Part shown: positions 12,570 through 25,929 of the stretch, piece by piece
How positions within the stretch are numbered: the first letter of the stretch is position 1
Layout of the letters: every line of letters starts with the position of its first letter
Program-made: the position numbers and the translations under genes
Assembly: GCA_030686995.1 (NCBI GenBank)
Contig: CM060704.1
Location: forward strand, 171,861,718 to 171,925,717
Direction: 5' to 3'
Origin: Artemisia argyi
Taxonomy: Eukaryota > Streptophyta > Magnoliopsida > Asterales > Asteraceae
DNA length: 64,000 nt
The notes under the pieces: model-generated
Told to the model about the DNA's origin: nothing
Seen by the model: only the letters and a program-made list of their open reading frames with translations
Databases searched by the model: none

Positions 12570-14642
12570 TCAAATCACTATATCTATAGTTCTTTACTGT
12601 ATTTCAGTTGGAGTGTGTACATTTGGTACTTAGATAATGAATTAAACATTCATAATTTTTAATACTTTGTTCTGTGAGAATATTTTCAATTTTCTTTACC
12701 AGTACTTGTTTTGAAAAGTTCTACAGATTATTATAGTTACATTATCCTATTGTGCCTTGAGTTCAATTAAAGAGAGATAAATTACTAGGTGCAACATGAT
12801 CATAGCAAATGTGATTTGTAAATGTATAGTAGTTTTTAAAATGCTAACAGCATATGCTATGGTGCAAGTTATACCCAAAAACACCCCTTATGGCGCGAGC
12901 CACCATATCGGTGCTCGACTGCTTGCTTATTGGGTTTGGAGCCGTGGCATGTATATGTGATAGGTTTCTCAAACTATGCTTTTCATTTTTGACCCTCTAA
13001 GTTTAATTATTATTTTTTTTTTTTTACTTTGCTCCTTTATAGTATTTTTACATCATTAGTCTTTTCAGGTTTGCGATGTTAGTCTTATGATTTTTTTTTC
13101 TCTTATATTGTTAGTTCTTAAATTGTATAAAATTAGGTTTAATTGTAATACTTTAAGTAAAGTAATGTTTTTATTTAATTTGTCGATTTATTTAATAATC
13201 AAAACCCAAAAAAAAAAAAAAGAACTAGGGTCCAGGGATCTTATAAATCATTCAGACATTAAAAAAACAAACATTATTTTTTACTCAAGTTCTCACTTTT
13301 ATACTACGGGCTCTACGGGCCTGTTTGTTTAATTTTTTCATTAAGTCGTGTTAGTTTACAGATGACTTAATGCAGACAATCTCAGTTTTATTACTTAATA
13401 TTTTCAGTCATCTTTCTCTGTTAAGTTACAAACAAATAATTTTTATATGACTTAATTAATTCAGTTTTTTTCATAATAAGTCAATTAAGTCGAAATCAAA
13501 CACCCCGACATTTTCAAATTCAAACATATGAATCAGATTCAGGCTTATAACATCTTAACAAACAAACTAACACTTAAATCATATTGTAATTTATTTCTGC
13601 AAAAATTACTAAATAAATAAATCTCACTAGTTTGTTTGCATGCCCACAACGTATGCACTACGCTCCTTTATTTTTTTGTCCATTGGGTATAAGAAATTAA
13701 GGACCATGAGATTATTTATTTTAATTAAACCATAGTCATTTTTAATTAATTACTACATAGTTTGCCAGCTAATTTTGTACTTAACAATTACCATACATAA
13801 ATACATGGATCAACACGTGATATATTCTTGATTGACGATCAAAATGAATGTACTAAATCCTTTACGAAAACGAGAGGCCGGATTTACAATTCCACATTTT
13901 ACTTTGCTGCACCTGCTTTAGTTTTGGTATATGTCATGCCAATTAGGGTTGACAATTCCTGACACGATACGGAACACGACTCGAGAATGACACAAATATA
14001 TACGGGTTAGGTTTGAGGCTATACTAGCTTGGGTTTTAAATAGGTTGACACAATTAAGAAACTCGATTTTAACCCGCTAACCTATTAAAAATGCATTGAA
14101 AAATATTAAATTTTAAAAGTTACGTGTTCTAAATGAGTCTAGAGAAGTTTGTTCGTAAGTTAGTTTTGACATTTATAAACAAGAACAACAGTCAAGTTCT
14201 TCACAAAATTTAAACGTATACACCTTTCTTTATGTCAATTTAGATAACCAAGTTTAACTATAAATGTTTATAAGAATTACTCCTTATATGCTTAATCAAA
14301 CCCTCACAATTTTAAATGATTAAAAAGTGAACTGGATGTGTGTTCATAATTTAGTATCATAAACAGTTAATTGTGAGTCACGACTCACGACTCACGACTG
14401 CATGATTAATTCCTACGTCTTTCCTTTCATTTAGCTTTACGGCCTAGTGATCGATCATCTCATGTTCGAACATCTCTTTAGTTATCTTTAACAGTTGTTC
14501 TGGACTGTGCAGAGTTTGTAAATGATAAACTCTATTCCTTTTAGATACAACCTTAGAAAGTATTAAAACTTTTTCAAGTAAAGTAAAATGTTATATCATT
14601 TTAAAAATATAAGGCTTTGGCTCTTAATATTTATTCTGTAGT
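12570..14642. other. Intergenic DNA after GT47 copy 1
   Basis: No coding region found. It contains poly-T and poly-A runs near 13010 and 13208 and a possible MITE at about 13317-13505, with ends GGGCCTGTTTGTTT and AAACACCCC as imperfect inverted repeats but no clear target duplication. The duplicated block at 13678-13930 and the landing site of the Tat element (GTAGT at 14638-14642) complete it. Confidence 0.5.
13678..13930. repeat. Duplicated non-coding block X, copy 1
   Basis: About 250 bases from CATTGGGTATAAGAAATTAA to TTTAGTTTTGGTATA that recur at 30738-30999 with scattered substitutions and small gaps. It lies 1.1 kb downstream of GT47 copy 1, while its mate lies 0.5 kb upstream of copy 2. 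Either part of the segmental duplication that made the gene pair, or a dispersed repeat. Confidence 0.75.
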
Positions 14643-15121
14643 TGATGACGTATAGTCCATATTCGGGTCACGAACCCGATTAATGAACATTACTAAGACT
14701 CAAACCCACCACGGGTGGGCTATCATAACAATGATTGGGCTACCATACTAATGGTTTGGGCTCACGAAAGCCCAAACCCAAAGTTATTTATTATTTTGAT
14801 ATAGATATCTCTTATTTAAGGATATATATATCAAAACGGATATATACCGAAGAGTAAGGAGCACGTATCCAATAAGGAATTCGTGCCTATATAAAAAATA
14901 TCATAACTCTCGTTAAAAATACGACTTACAACCCTAACTCTTCAATATAACCCTAAAAACCGATTACTTACTCTCACGCCGGAGGATAATCGTGGGAGAC
15001 AATCCCACGATAAGCCTAACGGTGTTTGCTTGTTTTCTTAGTGCACAGGTCTCAAGCATTAAGATCTAATTGGTACGAGAACAGGAACCCAAATAAGGAA
15101 CGCCCAACTTTTGTATCAACA
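14643..15121 (+). repeat. 5' LTR of the Tat element
   Basis: Starts TGATGACGTA, ends TGTATCAACA. It carries CCTATATAAAA at about 14886-14896 as the likely TATA box. It contains an inverted repeat around the pair GGGTTTGGGC/GCCCAAACCC near 14755-14780. Confidence 0.92.
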
Positions 15122-15123
15122 AG

Positions 15124-15141
15124 TGGCGCTATCCGTAGGAC
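15124..15141 (+). other. Primer binding site of the Tat element
   Basis: TGGCGCTATCCGTAGGAC, two bases after the 5' LTR. TGGCGC is typical of primer sites in this lineage. I could not assign the priming tRNA with confidence. Confidence 0.6.
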
Positions 15142-15159
15142 CCTACACTAAGAACTAGA

Positions 15160-17155
15160 ATGACGAAGCACAAAAACTCAAGCCAGCGGACTCCGCAGTT
15201 GGAAAAAACACATGGTGACTCCAAGAGAAGGAAATATCAAGATTCAATCCCTAGACAGGCCTCTGGAACAACCAGCGCACCTCGTCATCAAGAAACGGGC
15301 CCAACTCTAATTCTCCCAACAGTAGAATTGCCCACAGGGAGTCAGGGACTACCCAGACCACCACGGTGGTTCCAAGCACTGAAGAACTTCAGCGCACCCT
15401 CTTCACTACTCCCCATCAAACGGCACCTATTGTGGACAACACTGTGCCGTCAGGCGCGCCTAGTCGAGATAGGGGACCTAATGTTGAAGCAAATATCCTT
15501 GCGCTGGGAGAGGATGCGCCCGAGTTAACGTTAAGTAATCTTGTATCTCAAAATTACGAAACTTTAACCAACCTCATGCAAGAGGAAGCAAGGAGAAGGT
15601 CAAGTCAGAGCCTACAAGCTCGGCTTAACTTTAACACATAGTACGAAACATCCCCATCGCGCTACCAGAAGGAGGGGCGCGAAAGACGTACCAATGTCCA
15701 AGATAGACTTGGTACAGCATTTGATTCACAATACTCGGAGGAATACGAGGACAATGAAAGGCATACCAATGTCCACACTAGACTTGGTAATCGCAGTATG
15801 CAAGATAGACTTGGACGGCAACGCTCACCGAGCGAGAGCTCTTCAAAGTCTGGAAGCAGAAGGATTCATGATAGACTGGGAAGACAAATTTCCCCAAGTG
15901 AAAGCCCCTCAAGCTCGAACTCTATGGAAAAATGGCGTAAGCACCGCAAAATAGAAGACCCTTCCTCAAGTGACTCCTCGGACAACGAGGACAGAGAGAC
16001 AGGGCACTGTAAGTCCAGACGAAGACGTCGCGAGGAAGAAGATGAAGACATATCTCTTCCTTGGCGCCGCCAAAAGGTTGACGCATTCACACGGCGCATC
16101 AGCGACTATTCTGATGACAAAAAAAGGCGCATGCCCGCCAATGTTAAAACATATGATGGAATAGGTGATCCTGATGATCACCTAAAAATTTTTGAATCTG
16201 CTGCTACCATCGAAAATTGGCCACAACCTGTGTGGTGCCATATGTTTAACTCCACATTAGTAGGGAATGCGCGAACTTGGTTTAGTAAGCTTCCACGAAG
16301 AAGCATAAACAGGTTTGAAGAGTTGCGAAAAGCATTCCGCTTAAACTTCACTCAGAGAAAGAAGTGTGCAAAGAACCCTGTTTAACTGGGCATAGTAAAA
16401 CAGCGTCAAGGGGAATCAACAAGTGCTTACGTGGAGCGCTTTTAAGGATGAATGTATACATGTCAAGGCGTGTCCTGAAGTACTAAAAATCTCAGGGTTC
16501 ATGAATGGGATTAATAACCCAGAGCTCATTAGGAAATTAAATGATAAGGTTCCCCAAACCTTTGATGAACTAATGAAGCGCACAAGGTCCTTTATCCAAG
16601 GAGAAGCAGCTGCTGCTGATAGCAGAAAAGGCTACTCAAATTATAGGCCACAAGAACAGCCTAGGAGACAATCCAACGACCAGAGTAGCAACAGCAGCAA
16701 GAATTATCGCAGTCAGGGAAACGATAAATACACTCCCCTCACGAAGACCCCGAGGGAGATATTTGTAACAGAAGGCGCAAAATTCCCGAAACCTCCGCCA
16801 ATGCGCACCCCAGAGGATCAACGCGTAGGGAATGGATACTGCGAATACCATGGACAAAAGGGCCATACCACCAACGAGTGTGTCCAACTACGACAACTAA
16901 TCGACAAGTTAGTAAAAGAGGGTAGAATGGATCACCTCGTTAAGAATATCAAAGAAGGAAAGGACAAACAAAAGAATGGAGGTAAGAAGGAGACTCCCAA
17001 AGAAAAGGATGACACCATCTACATGATACAATCATGGCAGCGAAAGACGAGGCAAAAAGTCAGCCAAAAGTTCTCCTCTAAGAATGAAATATCTTTCTCC
17101 ACTCTTACTGCGGACAACGCAGTAGTAGAGCCGCTCACCATTGAAATACATACAG
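15160..17155 (+). pseudogene. Tat gag, broken
   Basis: A Gag reading frame can be followed from the ATG at 15160, but it is broken by a frame change near 15350, a TAG at 15639-15641, a TAA at 16383-16385 and a one-base shift in a T run near 16443. The N-terminal part is Ser/Arg-rich and charged, with repeated DRLGRQ-type blocks. The central Gag domain follows at about 16130-16620 (VKTYDGIGDPDDHLKIFES, ARTWFSKLP). Near 16840 is CEYHGQKGHTTNEC, a CX2HX3GHX4C variant of the zinc knuckle typical of this lineage. A further frame change near 17155 separates it from protease. Confidence 0.85.
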
Positions 17156-20100
17156 GGGTCACGATATCCACCGCATGTATGTTGATGGAGGAGCGTCGGC
17201 AGATATTATGTACGAACATTGTTTCAAAAGGTTGCGACCTGAGATACAAAGTCAGTTAATTCTGGCCACGACGTCGTTGACAGGCTTCAAAGGAGAGAAG
17301 ATATGGCCCATGGGGCAATTGCGCTTACTTGTGATCATTGGTAATGAGCAACACTATACAGCAGCTTGGATGAACTTTATGGTAATCAAATCTCCCTCGC
17401 CGTACAACGGCATCATTGGGAGACCTGGCATATCATCCATGCGCGCTGTACCGTCCACAGCGCATGGAATACTTAAATTCCCAGTAGAAGGAGGCATTGT
17501 CACCCTTTACAATACCATTGTGTCACCTAAAGAATGCAACACAGTAACCAGGAAGTGGAGGATGTTCCAGAACAGCGCGCAGCCAAAGTATCAAACCTAA
17601 AAGTTGCCATTCATCCTAACTACCCAAATCAACAAGTATCAATTGGAGGGTCACTGTCTGACAAAGGCAAAGCAGCTGTGTGCGCACTCTTTCAAAAGAA
17701 CCTAGATATCTTTGCATGGGAACCAAAGCACATGACTGGAGTGCCACGGTCTATCACGGAGCACAAGCTACAAACCCGACAAGGATATCCCCCAATACGA
17801 CAGAAAAAGTGCGGCCATGCTCCAGATCGCGCAAAAGCCATCCTGGAAGAAGTACACAAACTTGTAGACGCATGCATCATGCGGGAAGTCTACTACCATG
17901 ACTGGCTTTCCAATCCAGTAATGGTAAAGAAGAGTGATGGCAGTTGGAGAATGTGCGTGGACTTTACTGATCTTAATAAAGCATGTCCACAGGATTGTTA
18001 CCCACTACCAGAGATAGACTGGAAGGTAGAATCTCTGTGTGGATATCCCTTTAAATGTTTCCTAGATGCATACAAAGGGTACCATCAAATTCAGATGGTT
18101 GAGGAAGATGAAGAGAAAACAGCCTTCCACACAAGTCAAGGGGTCTATTGCTATACAAAAATGCCCTTTGGTCTAAAGAACGCGGGAGCAACATACCAGC
18201 GATTGGTGGACACAACGTTTGAAAAGCAAGTAGATCGCAACCTGGAAGTTTATGTCGATGACCTTGTCATCAACAGTCATACTGAGGATGAATTGGTGCA
18301 CGATATCGAGGAGACATTCAAAACACTGGGAAAGATAAACATGAAGTTAAACCCCAAGAAGTGTACTTTGGGCGTGACAGAAGGCATGTTTCTTGGATAT
18401 CTAATAGAACCTGATGGCATAAAGCCCTGTCCAGAAAAGATAAAAGTTGTCATCGATCTCCCTTCACCACGCACATTGAAAGAAGTACAATCATTAAACG
18501 GAAAGCTAGCTGGGCTAAATCGATTCTTGTCCAAATCAGCAGACAAGTCACTCCCTCTCTTTAAGACACTCACGAAGTGCACAAAAAAGGGAGACTTTCG
18601 TTGGACTGAGGAAGCGGAGGAAGCTTTTCAACAGCTTAAACAACATCTTGCAGCGCTTCCTAAACTTGTCGCACCCCGACCAGGGGAAGAATTGGTCATG
18701 TACTTATCCGCAACTCATGGAGCAGTCAGCGCGGTACTATTGACAGATAGGAACTCCGTTCAAACACCCATATACTTTGTAAGCAGAGCGCTCAAGAAGA
18801 CAGAGACTAACTATACTGCTGTGGAAAAGTTGGTCCTAGCTTTAGTATTTGCAGCTAAAAGACTGCGCAGATACTTTCAGGCGCACCCAATAGCTGTTAT
18901 AATGGACCAACCTATCAAGCAAGTTATCTCTTAACCTGACGCATCAGGACGGCTACAAAAATGGAGTTTGTTATTGAGTGAGCATAACATCTCGTATAGA
19001 CCACGCACTGCAATCAAGGGGCAGATATTAGCCGACTTCATTATTGAGAAGCCAGATACCGATACTCCACCTTCAATAAGAAATGTAGAATTACAAGAAC
19101 TATGGATTCTATTCACAGATGGATCCTCGTGCGTGGATGGATCAGGCGCAAGCCTTATCCTCACTAACCCAGATGGAGTGAAATTCACTTACGCGCTGCG
19201 TTTTGAATTCACAGCTACAGACAATGAGGCAGAATATGAAACCCTACTTGCTGGACTACGAATTGCAACTCAAATGGGTGTACGCAACCTAGAGGCAAAC
19301 GTAGATTCCCGGCTAGTAGCCAACCACGTACTAGGTGAATATGAGGCTAAAGAAGAGAACATGATCCAATACCTCGAAAAAACCAAGTCTTTAATTCAGA
19401 ATTTCGATAGGTTCACCATCAAACAAGTCCCTAGAGGGGAAAACAGGAAAGCAGACACGCTTAGCAAAATTGCATCCACAAGTTTTGCGCACTTGCCAAA
19501 ACAGGTGTTGGTGGAAACTCTGAAAAATAAATCAATCTCGGAGATGGAAATATCTACGGTGATAGAGGAATAGGATCCTACGTGGATGACACCTATCATT
19601 GAATTCATAAGCAAAGGGATTTTGCCACAAGAACAGAAGGACGCTCGTAGGGTATGGCACACAGCGCAGAGATTTGAACTCCGAGATGGCATCCTATATC
19701 GACGTTCATTCCTACAACCATGGCTCCGGTGTGTTGGACCTCTTCAGGCAGATTACGTACTCCGAGAGATTCACGCTGGTTCATGCAGTATGCACTCAGG
19801 ACCACGGTCTGTAGTGGCGAGCGCCCTGCGGTCAGGATACTATTGGCCTACTATGCACCGCGACGCGCGGGATATGATAAAGAAATGCAGTGATTGCCAA
19901 GTCCACAGGCCAATTCCGTGCCGACCACAATAAGAGCTAACCCCCATCACCTCACCATGGCCATTCTATAAATGGGGCATTGACATCGCAGGCCCCTTTC
20001 CAGTTGCAGCGGGAGGGCTAAAATTCCTCATCGTAGGCATAAATTATTTTACTAAGTGGATCGAGGCAAAAGCAGTGGCAAGCATCACAGACAACCAAGT

Positions 20101-20750
20101 CAAACGCTTCATTTGGGACAACATTGTATGTCGCTTTGGCATACCTGGAGAGATTATTTTGGACAATGGAAAACAATTCTGTGACAACCCGTTCAAAGAC
20201 TAGTGCGCGCAATTAAACATTACACAACACTTTGCTTCAGTTAAGCATCCACAAACCAATGGCTTGGTTGAACGCGCGAATCGCAGTCTGGGCTAAGGAA
20301 TAAAAGCGCGCCTTAAAAACATGTACTAGAGACACATCATTCTCTCTTGTCTATGGGACAGAAGCTGTCATACCAGCTGAGATTGGAATGCCAACTATCC
20401 GTACGGCGGAAATAAATGTTACAACAAATGACGATGAGTGGCACATAGACTTGGACATGCTGGGAGAAAGGCGCGTACTCGCAGCTATAAGTGAAGCAAA
20501 GGCTAAGTCAAAGATGAAGAAGTATTATGATGCAAAAGTCAAACACACTTCTTTTAGGCCAGGAGACTTTGTATACCGCGCCAATGATGCAAGCCACGCA
20601 GAAGACACAGGCAAGCTTGGACCTAAATGAGAAGGGCCCTATGAGGTCACAGATGCACTAGGCAACAATGCATACAAGTTGCGCGATATGGAAGGCCATG
20701 AGCTAGCACGCACTTGGAATATCTGCAATCTCAAGAGATACTATATTTAA
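17156..20750 (+). pseudogene. Tat pol (PR-RT-RH-aRH-INT), broken
   Basis: Protease: YVDGGASADIMYEHCF at about 17177. Reverse transcriptase: WRMCVDFTDLNKACP, MPFGLKNAGATYQR and catalytic YVDD at 18251-18262. The RT-linked RNase H follows to 18934, then a second RNase H at about 19090-19520 (FTDGSS, DNEAEYETLLAGL, ENRKADTLSKIAS), a Tat-lineage hallmark. Integrase has the HHCC zinc finger ending CSDCQVH at about 19890 and the core block starting WGIDIAGPFP, then ILDNGKQF and VERANRSL. Lesions: a frame change near 17540; in-frame stops at about 18932, 19571, 19930, 20201 and 20294; and a disruption after 20300. The 3' end is a chromo-like tail ending TAA at 20748-20750. It cannot encode an active polyprotein. 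Confidence 0.9.
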
Positions 20751-21442
20751 GAAAGGCTACGGCCCACGCATAGACAACTCTGCACTTTAGTACGTGCCTA
20801 ATAAATGTCCGTGTATTTGAATTTTCTTTTTTAGGAAATTGTCTTTTATTTTCAAAAACTTGCAAGGATTAATAAAACGTTGTGGTTTCTAGCTAACTCC
20901 ATAACACATTTAAATCTATTGCTTACATCTTTTAATTATGTCTCAATACTGTTACTTTATATTTTGCCTACGTGGCGTGCATGCACTTACTAAGACCTAC
21001 GATGGCAGAAAGGATGAGTAAACCTACTAAATAACTCGTTGAGTAAGAGGGTTGCAAACCCATCAACACTGGATCACGCATCCTTGCTAAACACCTTACT
21101 TTCAAGACGCTGAAGTAAGTTTAATGCGCATCCCACGAAGGATACGCAAAGCAACATACACTATACATGTTTAGCAATTTACGAGCCAAGACTTTTGGTC
21201 ATTTGATATAGTATTTGCAACACAATGCAAGTCTATCCATACACTTATGATTTTTTGTTAAGTTATGCACTTAATACAAGTCATCCTAAGTACGTCTTGG
21301 TTTCAATTTGACTCTTGGACAGTCTTTTACTAAAAAGAAAAAATCTAAGTACGAATAATACAAACAAGGTGTAACAAAAAAGATAAATATTATTATTCAT
21401 AATAACCACGAGTTTATTACATATACAAAAATCCATAAATAT
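20751..21442. other. Spacer between pol and the antisense gene
   Basis: Convergent region between the plus-strand pol stop and the minus-strand stop at 21443. No ORF. It must hold the 3' end signals of the antisense transcript; no certain signal is seen. Confidence 0.5.
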
Positions 21443-21862
21443 CTACATGCTACGAGCACGTCTATGCCCTGAGCTACTAGCCGTAGACGCTAACTCCCCA
21501 GTCTCACTCAGCCTTCTTAGTAGGCTGCTATCCTTCAGAGATACCGTCGGTACGCTGATGGGAATCCCATCAGACCTGGGGAGATGGACCGCGCCAACAC
21601 CGCACAAAATAGCCTTCCCTTTCACACCCTTCTTATGAGAAACCCTGGTCAAGTGGGCCTCTAAGCACTCCTTCAAAGAAATTCCTTTCTCAAGGGTGAA
21701 TGGGTTTAGGATGTCACGCGGTTGCGCGAACACAGGCACTTGAAGCTGCGACACATCCGGTCTCAAAAAGTAGTCATGTTGAGTCTCCGCATCCTCTAGG
21801 ATGTGTCTCCCCAGGACTAACCCCTCTATAATCACCGAAATTGGTTGATCCTGGTCACGCTC

Positions 21863-23614
21863 TGATAACGCTCAAATTTAACATGTTTTTATAAGCGTTA
21901 TTAGTGTTTTTGTGTATGTTATTTGGTTGTTTTTATATGCTTTTACCACTAAATCATATCAAAATATGTTTTTGTAGCATATGTAGCCAAATGCAGGAAA
22001 AATGGAGAAAAAGTGAAGGAAATGAAGTATACGCGATTACACGAAGATTCCCAAGCTCAAAAGTCCAATCTATGAAGTAATTCATAAGAGAACCTAAGTT
22101 TTGTCATCTCAAAGTTCCAAGTTCAGAAGTTAATCAAGTTTGGATAGTACATAAAGAGCTACACAAGTCAAAGTCAAAGTCCAAAGCTGCCAGAAATTAC
22201 CATCCGATCGGTTGGTGTGAAACCGATCGGATGGCCGTAAGTACCTTTCACCAACCGATCGGTGCCAACCCATAACCGATCGGTTGGTCAGTTCTGCATG
22301 TTTTTGCCAACTTTTGTGCACGAACCTTGGTCTTTTGTCCCAAGGTTCTAGGCCCTTTTTAGTATCTTATTGTCCAAGTTCAAGCATTTAAGTTCTTATT
22401 TATGACCAAGAGTGTTGGACAAGCCTAGGGGGGACTTCAAAAGTGCATAACTCAACACCATTCAATACATAATTAAAGATACCATTTACTCTCATTACTA
22501 CACACAATTATTATCATCTTCTAGCTCTCTAAGGAGGAAAATTCGTGCAGAAAGAACCAAGAACTTTGGAGGACCAAGGAAGCAACATTTGGAGTCCAAA
22601 AATCTCAAGAAATCATCACCAACTCTTAGATTATCAATACCTTGTCATTTGTTATCAATTTCAAAGCATTGTAAGACTTATAACCATGGATTCTTATGTT
22701 AAATATTCTGAGCTTATTTGCATGTTTGCCATGAGTGGCTAATAATTTTTTTACACTTGTTTTGATGATGTTTTATACTTAGTGATAGTGATGATTGTGA
22801 TAACATGTTTTAATTCAATTTCAAGTCAATCCTAAGAACCAATTGTACCTCAAGTTTCATCGTGACATTTGTTTAGCCAAGGTTAACTAATTTATAATAG
22901 TTTCAAAGGTCTAAAGATTTGTTATTACTCAACTAGTTATAATCATTTGTCTATGAATGATTGTTTTTCACCATAATTATTCTTGACTAAACAAAGAAAC
23001 AAAAAGTATGATTGTAATAAGAATTCTTTTATAACGTCAAATCGGATTGTTTGTAAACCTTTAGTAGGACGAAAGTTTAAATGTTTATAAACGATTGTGA
23101 CCTTTTTGTCTATGAAGAGGTTACCTTTTGTATTGACCATTTCTTAAGAGTATTTGATTGGTAATAAAAGTTTGTCTTGTGTTTAAGATATCCACCATAC
23201 CTTATGAACCTTGGATAGATCTTGAATTGATTGGTTTACACCTAAAGCTTGTTTTTATGAACTAAAATCTTGACGAAGGTTTAACTTGTAGAAACAATAG
23301 ATTAGTATCACCATCTAATTATCTCAACCAACATGTCATCAAAAGTTATCACAATCATGTGTGTCATTAAGTAGAAAACTAGTCTAAACAAGTGTAGTTT
23401 TTAATTTATTGAATTTGCTTATTATTATATTTGCGTACATTAGAGATTTACTTTTAGACTTATATTTCGATTCACTCACAAATCCCTGCGAACGATCCCG
23501 ACTTACCATCATATCTTGCTATAACGGACGAGTACACTTGCTCGTATGCGTTGTTTCTAGATTTGGTAATTCACTCTTATAAGTTTAAAACTTGCACTAA
23601 CAAACAGCGCATCA
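21863..23614 (+). mobile_element. Solo LTR (1752 bp) inserted in the antisense gene
   Basis: It starts TGATAACGCT and ends AGCGCATCA, imperfect inverted termini, and is flanked by a perfect 5 bp duplication CGCTC (21858-21862 and 23615-23619). Removing the LTR and one duplication leaves the host exon in frame, which supports the boundaries. Orientation is plus, judged from the motif near its right end that other LTRs here carry near their downstream end. No internal coding region, so it is a solo LTR formed by recombination. The apparent C-terminal residues of the 23557-23841 minus frame come from LTR sequence. Confidence 0.85.
22204..22283 (+). repeat. Cluster of four CCGATCGG palindromes in the solo LTR
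   Basis: CCGATCGG occurs at 22204, 22223, 22255 and 22276, each inside a longer ACCGATCGGTTGG-like context. This is a GC-rich island in otherwise AT-rich LTR DNA. It may be a protein-binding enhancer; function is inferred from form only. Confidence 0.7.
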
Positions 23615-25929
23615 CGCTCCAGCTGCGCGATACGGGGAAGCTCAAACAGCTTCATCTTCTCCATGGCTTCCACTAGCTCATCATAAGCATCTGCCTTATA
23701 CCCAGGCACTTCTACGAGCAGCACCGTCAGCATCTTGCTTTCACGATGCTCCTCCACAGCCTGAGCCTCGCCACGTGCTATGGCACACTCTACAACCTTC
23801 CCAAAGGCTTCCACAACCTCTTGGGACTCCAGCGTACCCATAGCAGCCAGGCTGAGACCATGACTGACTAACCACCTACACGCAATAATACGAGCGTTAG
23901 AAGATAAAGAGCATTAAGGCATATAGAGTTGGAAAAAGAATTCAAAAAGAGGATACGTACCTGCGTTCAGCAATAGTAGACATAAGATGAGGGTACAACT
24001 CGTCATCATACTCGATACTCAATTTATGCAGCTTGCTCTCCCCCACCTTCAGAGTTGTCTCCATACGCTCGCGGAATTCATCAATACGGGCGAAATGCTT
24101 GCTCCTATTCTCTCGCAAGTATTTCAACCCTCAAGCGCAGCTAGACCTGTACTGCTCAGCAGCAGCACGCTCGCGCTTCAGCTCCACCATCAAAGACAGC
24201 CTCTCATCTACAAGCCTTTTAGCGTGCACAGTTGTGGACTCTACATCAGTCCGCACATCAGCCAACTGCGCCCTCAATAGTACAATCTCCTCATCCTTCT
24301 GTGCGAGGCTGCTACTTTCACCAACATACCGAGCCTTGAGCCGAGTAACCAACTCAGGCTGATGCTCAGCAGCCGCACCCAACTCTTCCATCTGTTACTG
24401 AGCAGACATCTCCTCACGCACCCTCAACGGCTCCTCCACATGATCATGAGCCGCTTGGGGTGGCACCGACCCCTCAACAAACGCTGCATCACCCCCTGCA
24501 GCTTTGTCACTACACGCAAACAAAAAGAAGTTAAGGAATTGCATGGCGAATAAGGAGAAAGAAAATAAATAATCAAATAATTGTTACTTACGTAGAAGGT
24601 AAAGTCTCAGCATTGTCATGCGCAGCAAAGGATGATGACGTCTCCTCATCTGTGGACTCATCCACAATGATAGTAGGACGTCTGCACTTGGAGGTACCCT
24701 CACCACCATCATCAGCAGCTTTGCGCTTCGCACCTTGGCGCTCCTCTTCAGAGTCGGTGTCAACCCTGAGGATCCCAACACTGTCAGACGACTCAGTGCG
24801 CACGGGCTCAGGAGCCGCCAATCCCTGCGCGGGAACAGTCTGCACCGGTGTTGCATTCACAATAGGCTGTGTTGCATCAGAAGATTCTTCTTGCACATGC
24901 TCTAGAAGAAGATCGGCGGTAGCCTCCAAGATAGGCAATTCACTATCCCTCAGTGTGCGTACACCCACAGTTCCCTGCGTGGGCTTTGTCAACCTCACAA
25001 CGGAAATCAGATCCATCTCTGCGCAACACATGAACGAACAGAAAAGAACAATTAAGTTGATAAAATTAAAATATACAAGAGCGCTTACATTATAAACGTG
25101 AGGATAAGAAAGGACAAGCACCCACCCCGGCCACTTTTATCCAAGAATGTTGGCACTTCATCAGACCCTCCGAAGTAGTTGTGACTATTCCCACATGAAC
25201 CAGAAACTCCTCGGGATAGGAGTTGATTGGGATGCGGTTACCGTTAATGGTCTCCACATCCTCCACGTTGTACGTACCGGGATCTGGGAGCTCATCCTTT
25301 GGAAGCGTCCTTTGAGTATAAAACTCAGAGAGCGTGGTGAATACCCTATCATCTATCCAGAAAAACTTCTCCCTCCAACTCCTAAGGGCGTCTACTTTCT
25401 CAGTATAACACGGATAGCGCCCTGGGCGCTTCGAAAACGTTACCCACCCATTCGACCACGTTGTGTGGTAAAACGCGCGGAAGAGGTTGATAGTAGGATT
25501 TATCGCAAGTAAGTGACAATTTACCTCAAAATTTGTTATTTTCACTGCACCTGTACAGTGCAGCTGAGAGATATGCAGACGGTAGAAATTAAGCACGTCG
25601 CTCAAGAATAGGGATATAGGCACGCGCTGGTTCGCAAACTCAAAAAAGCGCGTGTATATCCCTATTTTCCCCTCAGGGAATTCTGCGATACACGCGTTCG
25701 CGTCCGGTAATTCCGGATGCACCGCGAGTGGGATGAAATAGTCGGAGGTGAACTGACGAAGTTCATCCTCGTCCATCTCAGAACGGAACTCCTCTAATTG
25801 ATGAACCATTTTTACTAGGGTGTGCACACGCAATTACCTTCGAAGATGCTAGTTTTTTCTTGAACAAGGATTCGTAATATGAAGGAAATGGTATTCTTTC
25901 ACTGTGGTAAACACAGTGAAAATGGGAAC

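Larger units (their letters stand above)
21443..25833 (-). pseudogene. Antisense spliced gene of the Tat element ('putative gypsy type transposon' domain)
   Basis: Four exons on minus: 25833-25126, 25016-24592, 24509-23961 and 23875-21443, all GT...AG with matching phases. Exon 4 is interrupted by a solo LTR (21863-23614). Exon 1 resembles the plant domain called putative gypsy type transposon (Pfam PF04195 by memory). Exon 2 is Ser/Asp-rich and basic; exon 3 holds a long Ala/Glu/Arg coiled coil; exons 3-4 carry the conserved IEYDDELYPHLMSTIAERR and the C-terminal LPRSDGIPISVPTVS. Two in-frame stops lie in exon 3 (TAA 24397-24395, TGA 24133-24131). Molecular function is unknown. A good TATA box lies about 100 bases upstream, so the unit appears to be transcribed opposite to gag-pol. 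The frame is conserved across four exons apart from these lesions. Confidence 0.85.

Noticed and set aside
13087..13332. 81-codon frame after GT47 copy 1
   Set aside because: Runs through homopolymers and AT-rich DNA, composition dominated by Ile, Leu, Lys; no family.
13317..13505. hAT-type MITE with GGGCCTGTTTGTTT end
   Set aside because: Ends are only roughly inverted and I found no 8-base duplication, so it is mentioned inside the intergenic entry and not listed as an element.
24613..25095. 160-codon plus-strand frame
   Set aside because: Mirror of exon 2 of the antisense gene; composition follows the real minus-strand protein and nothing is recognisable.
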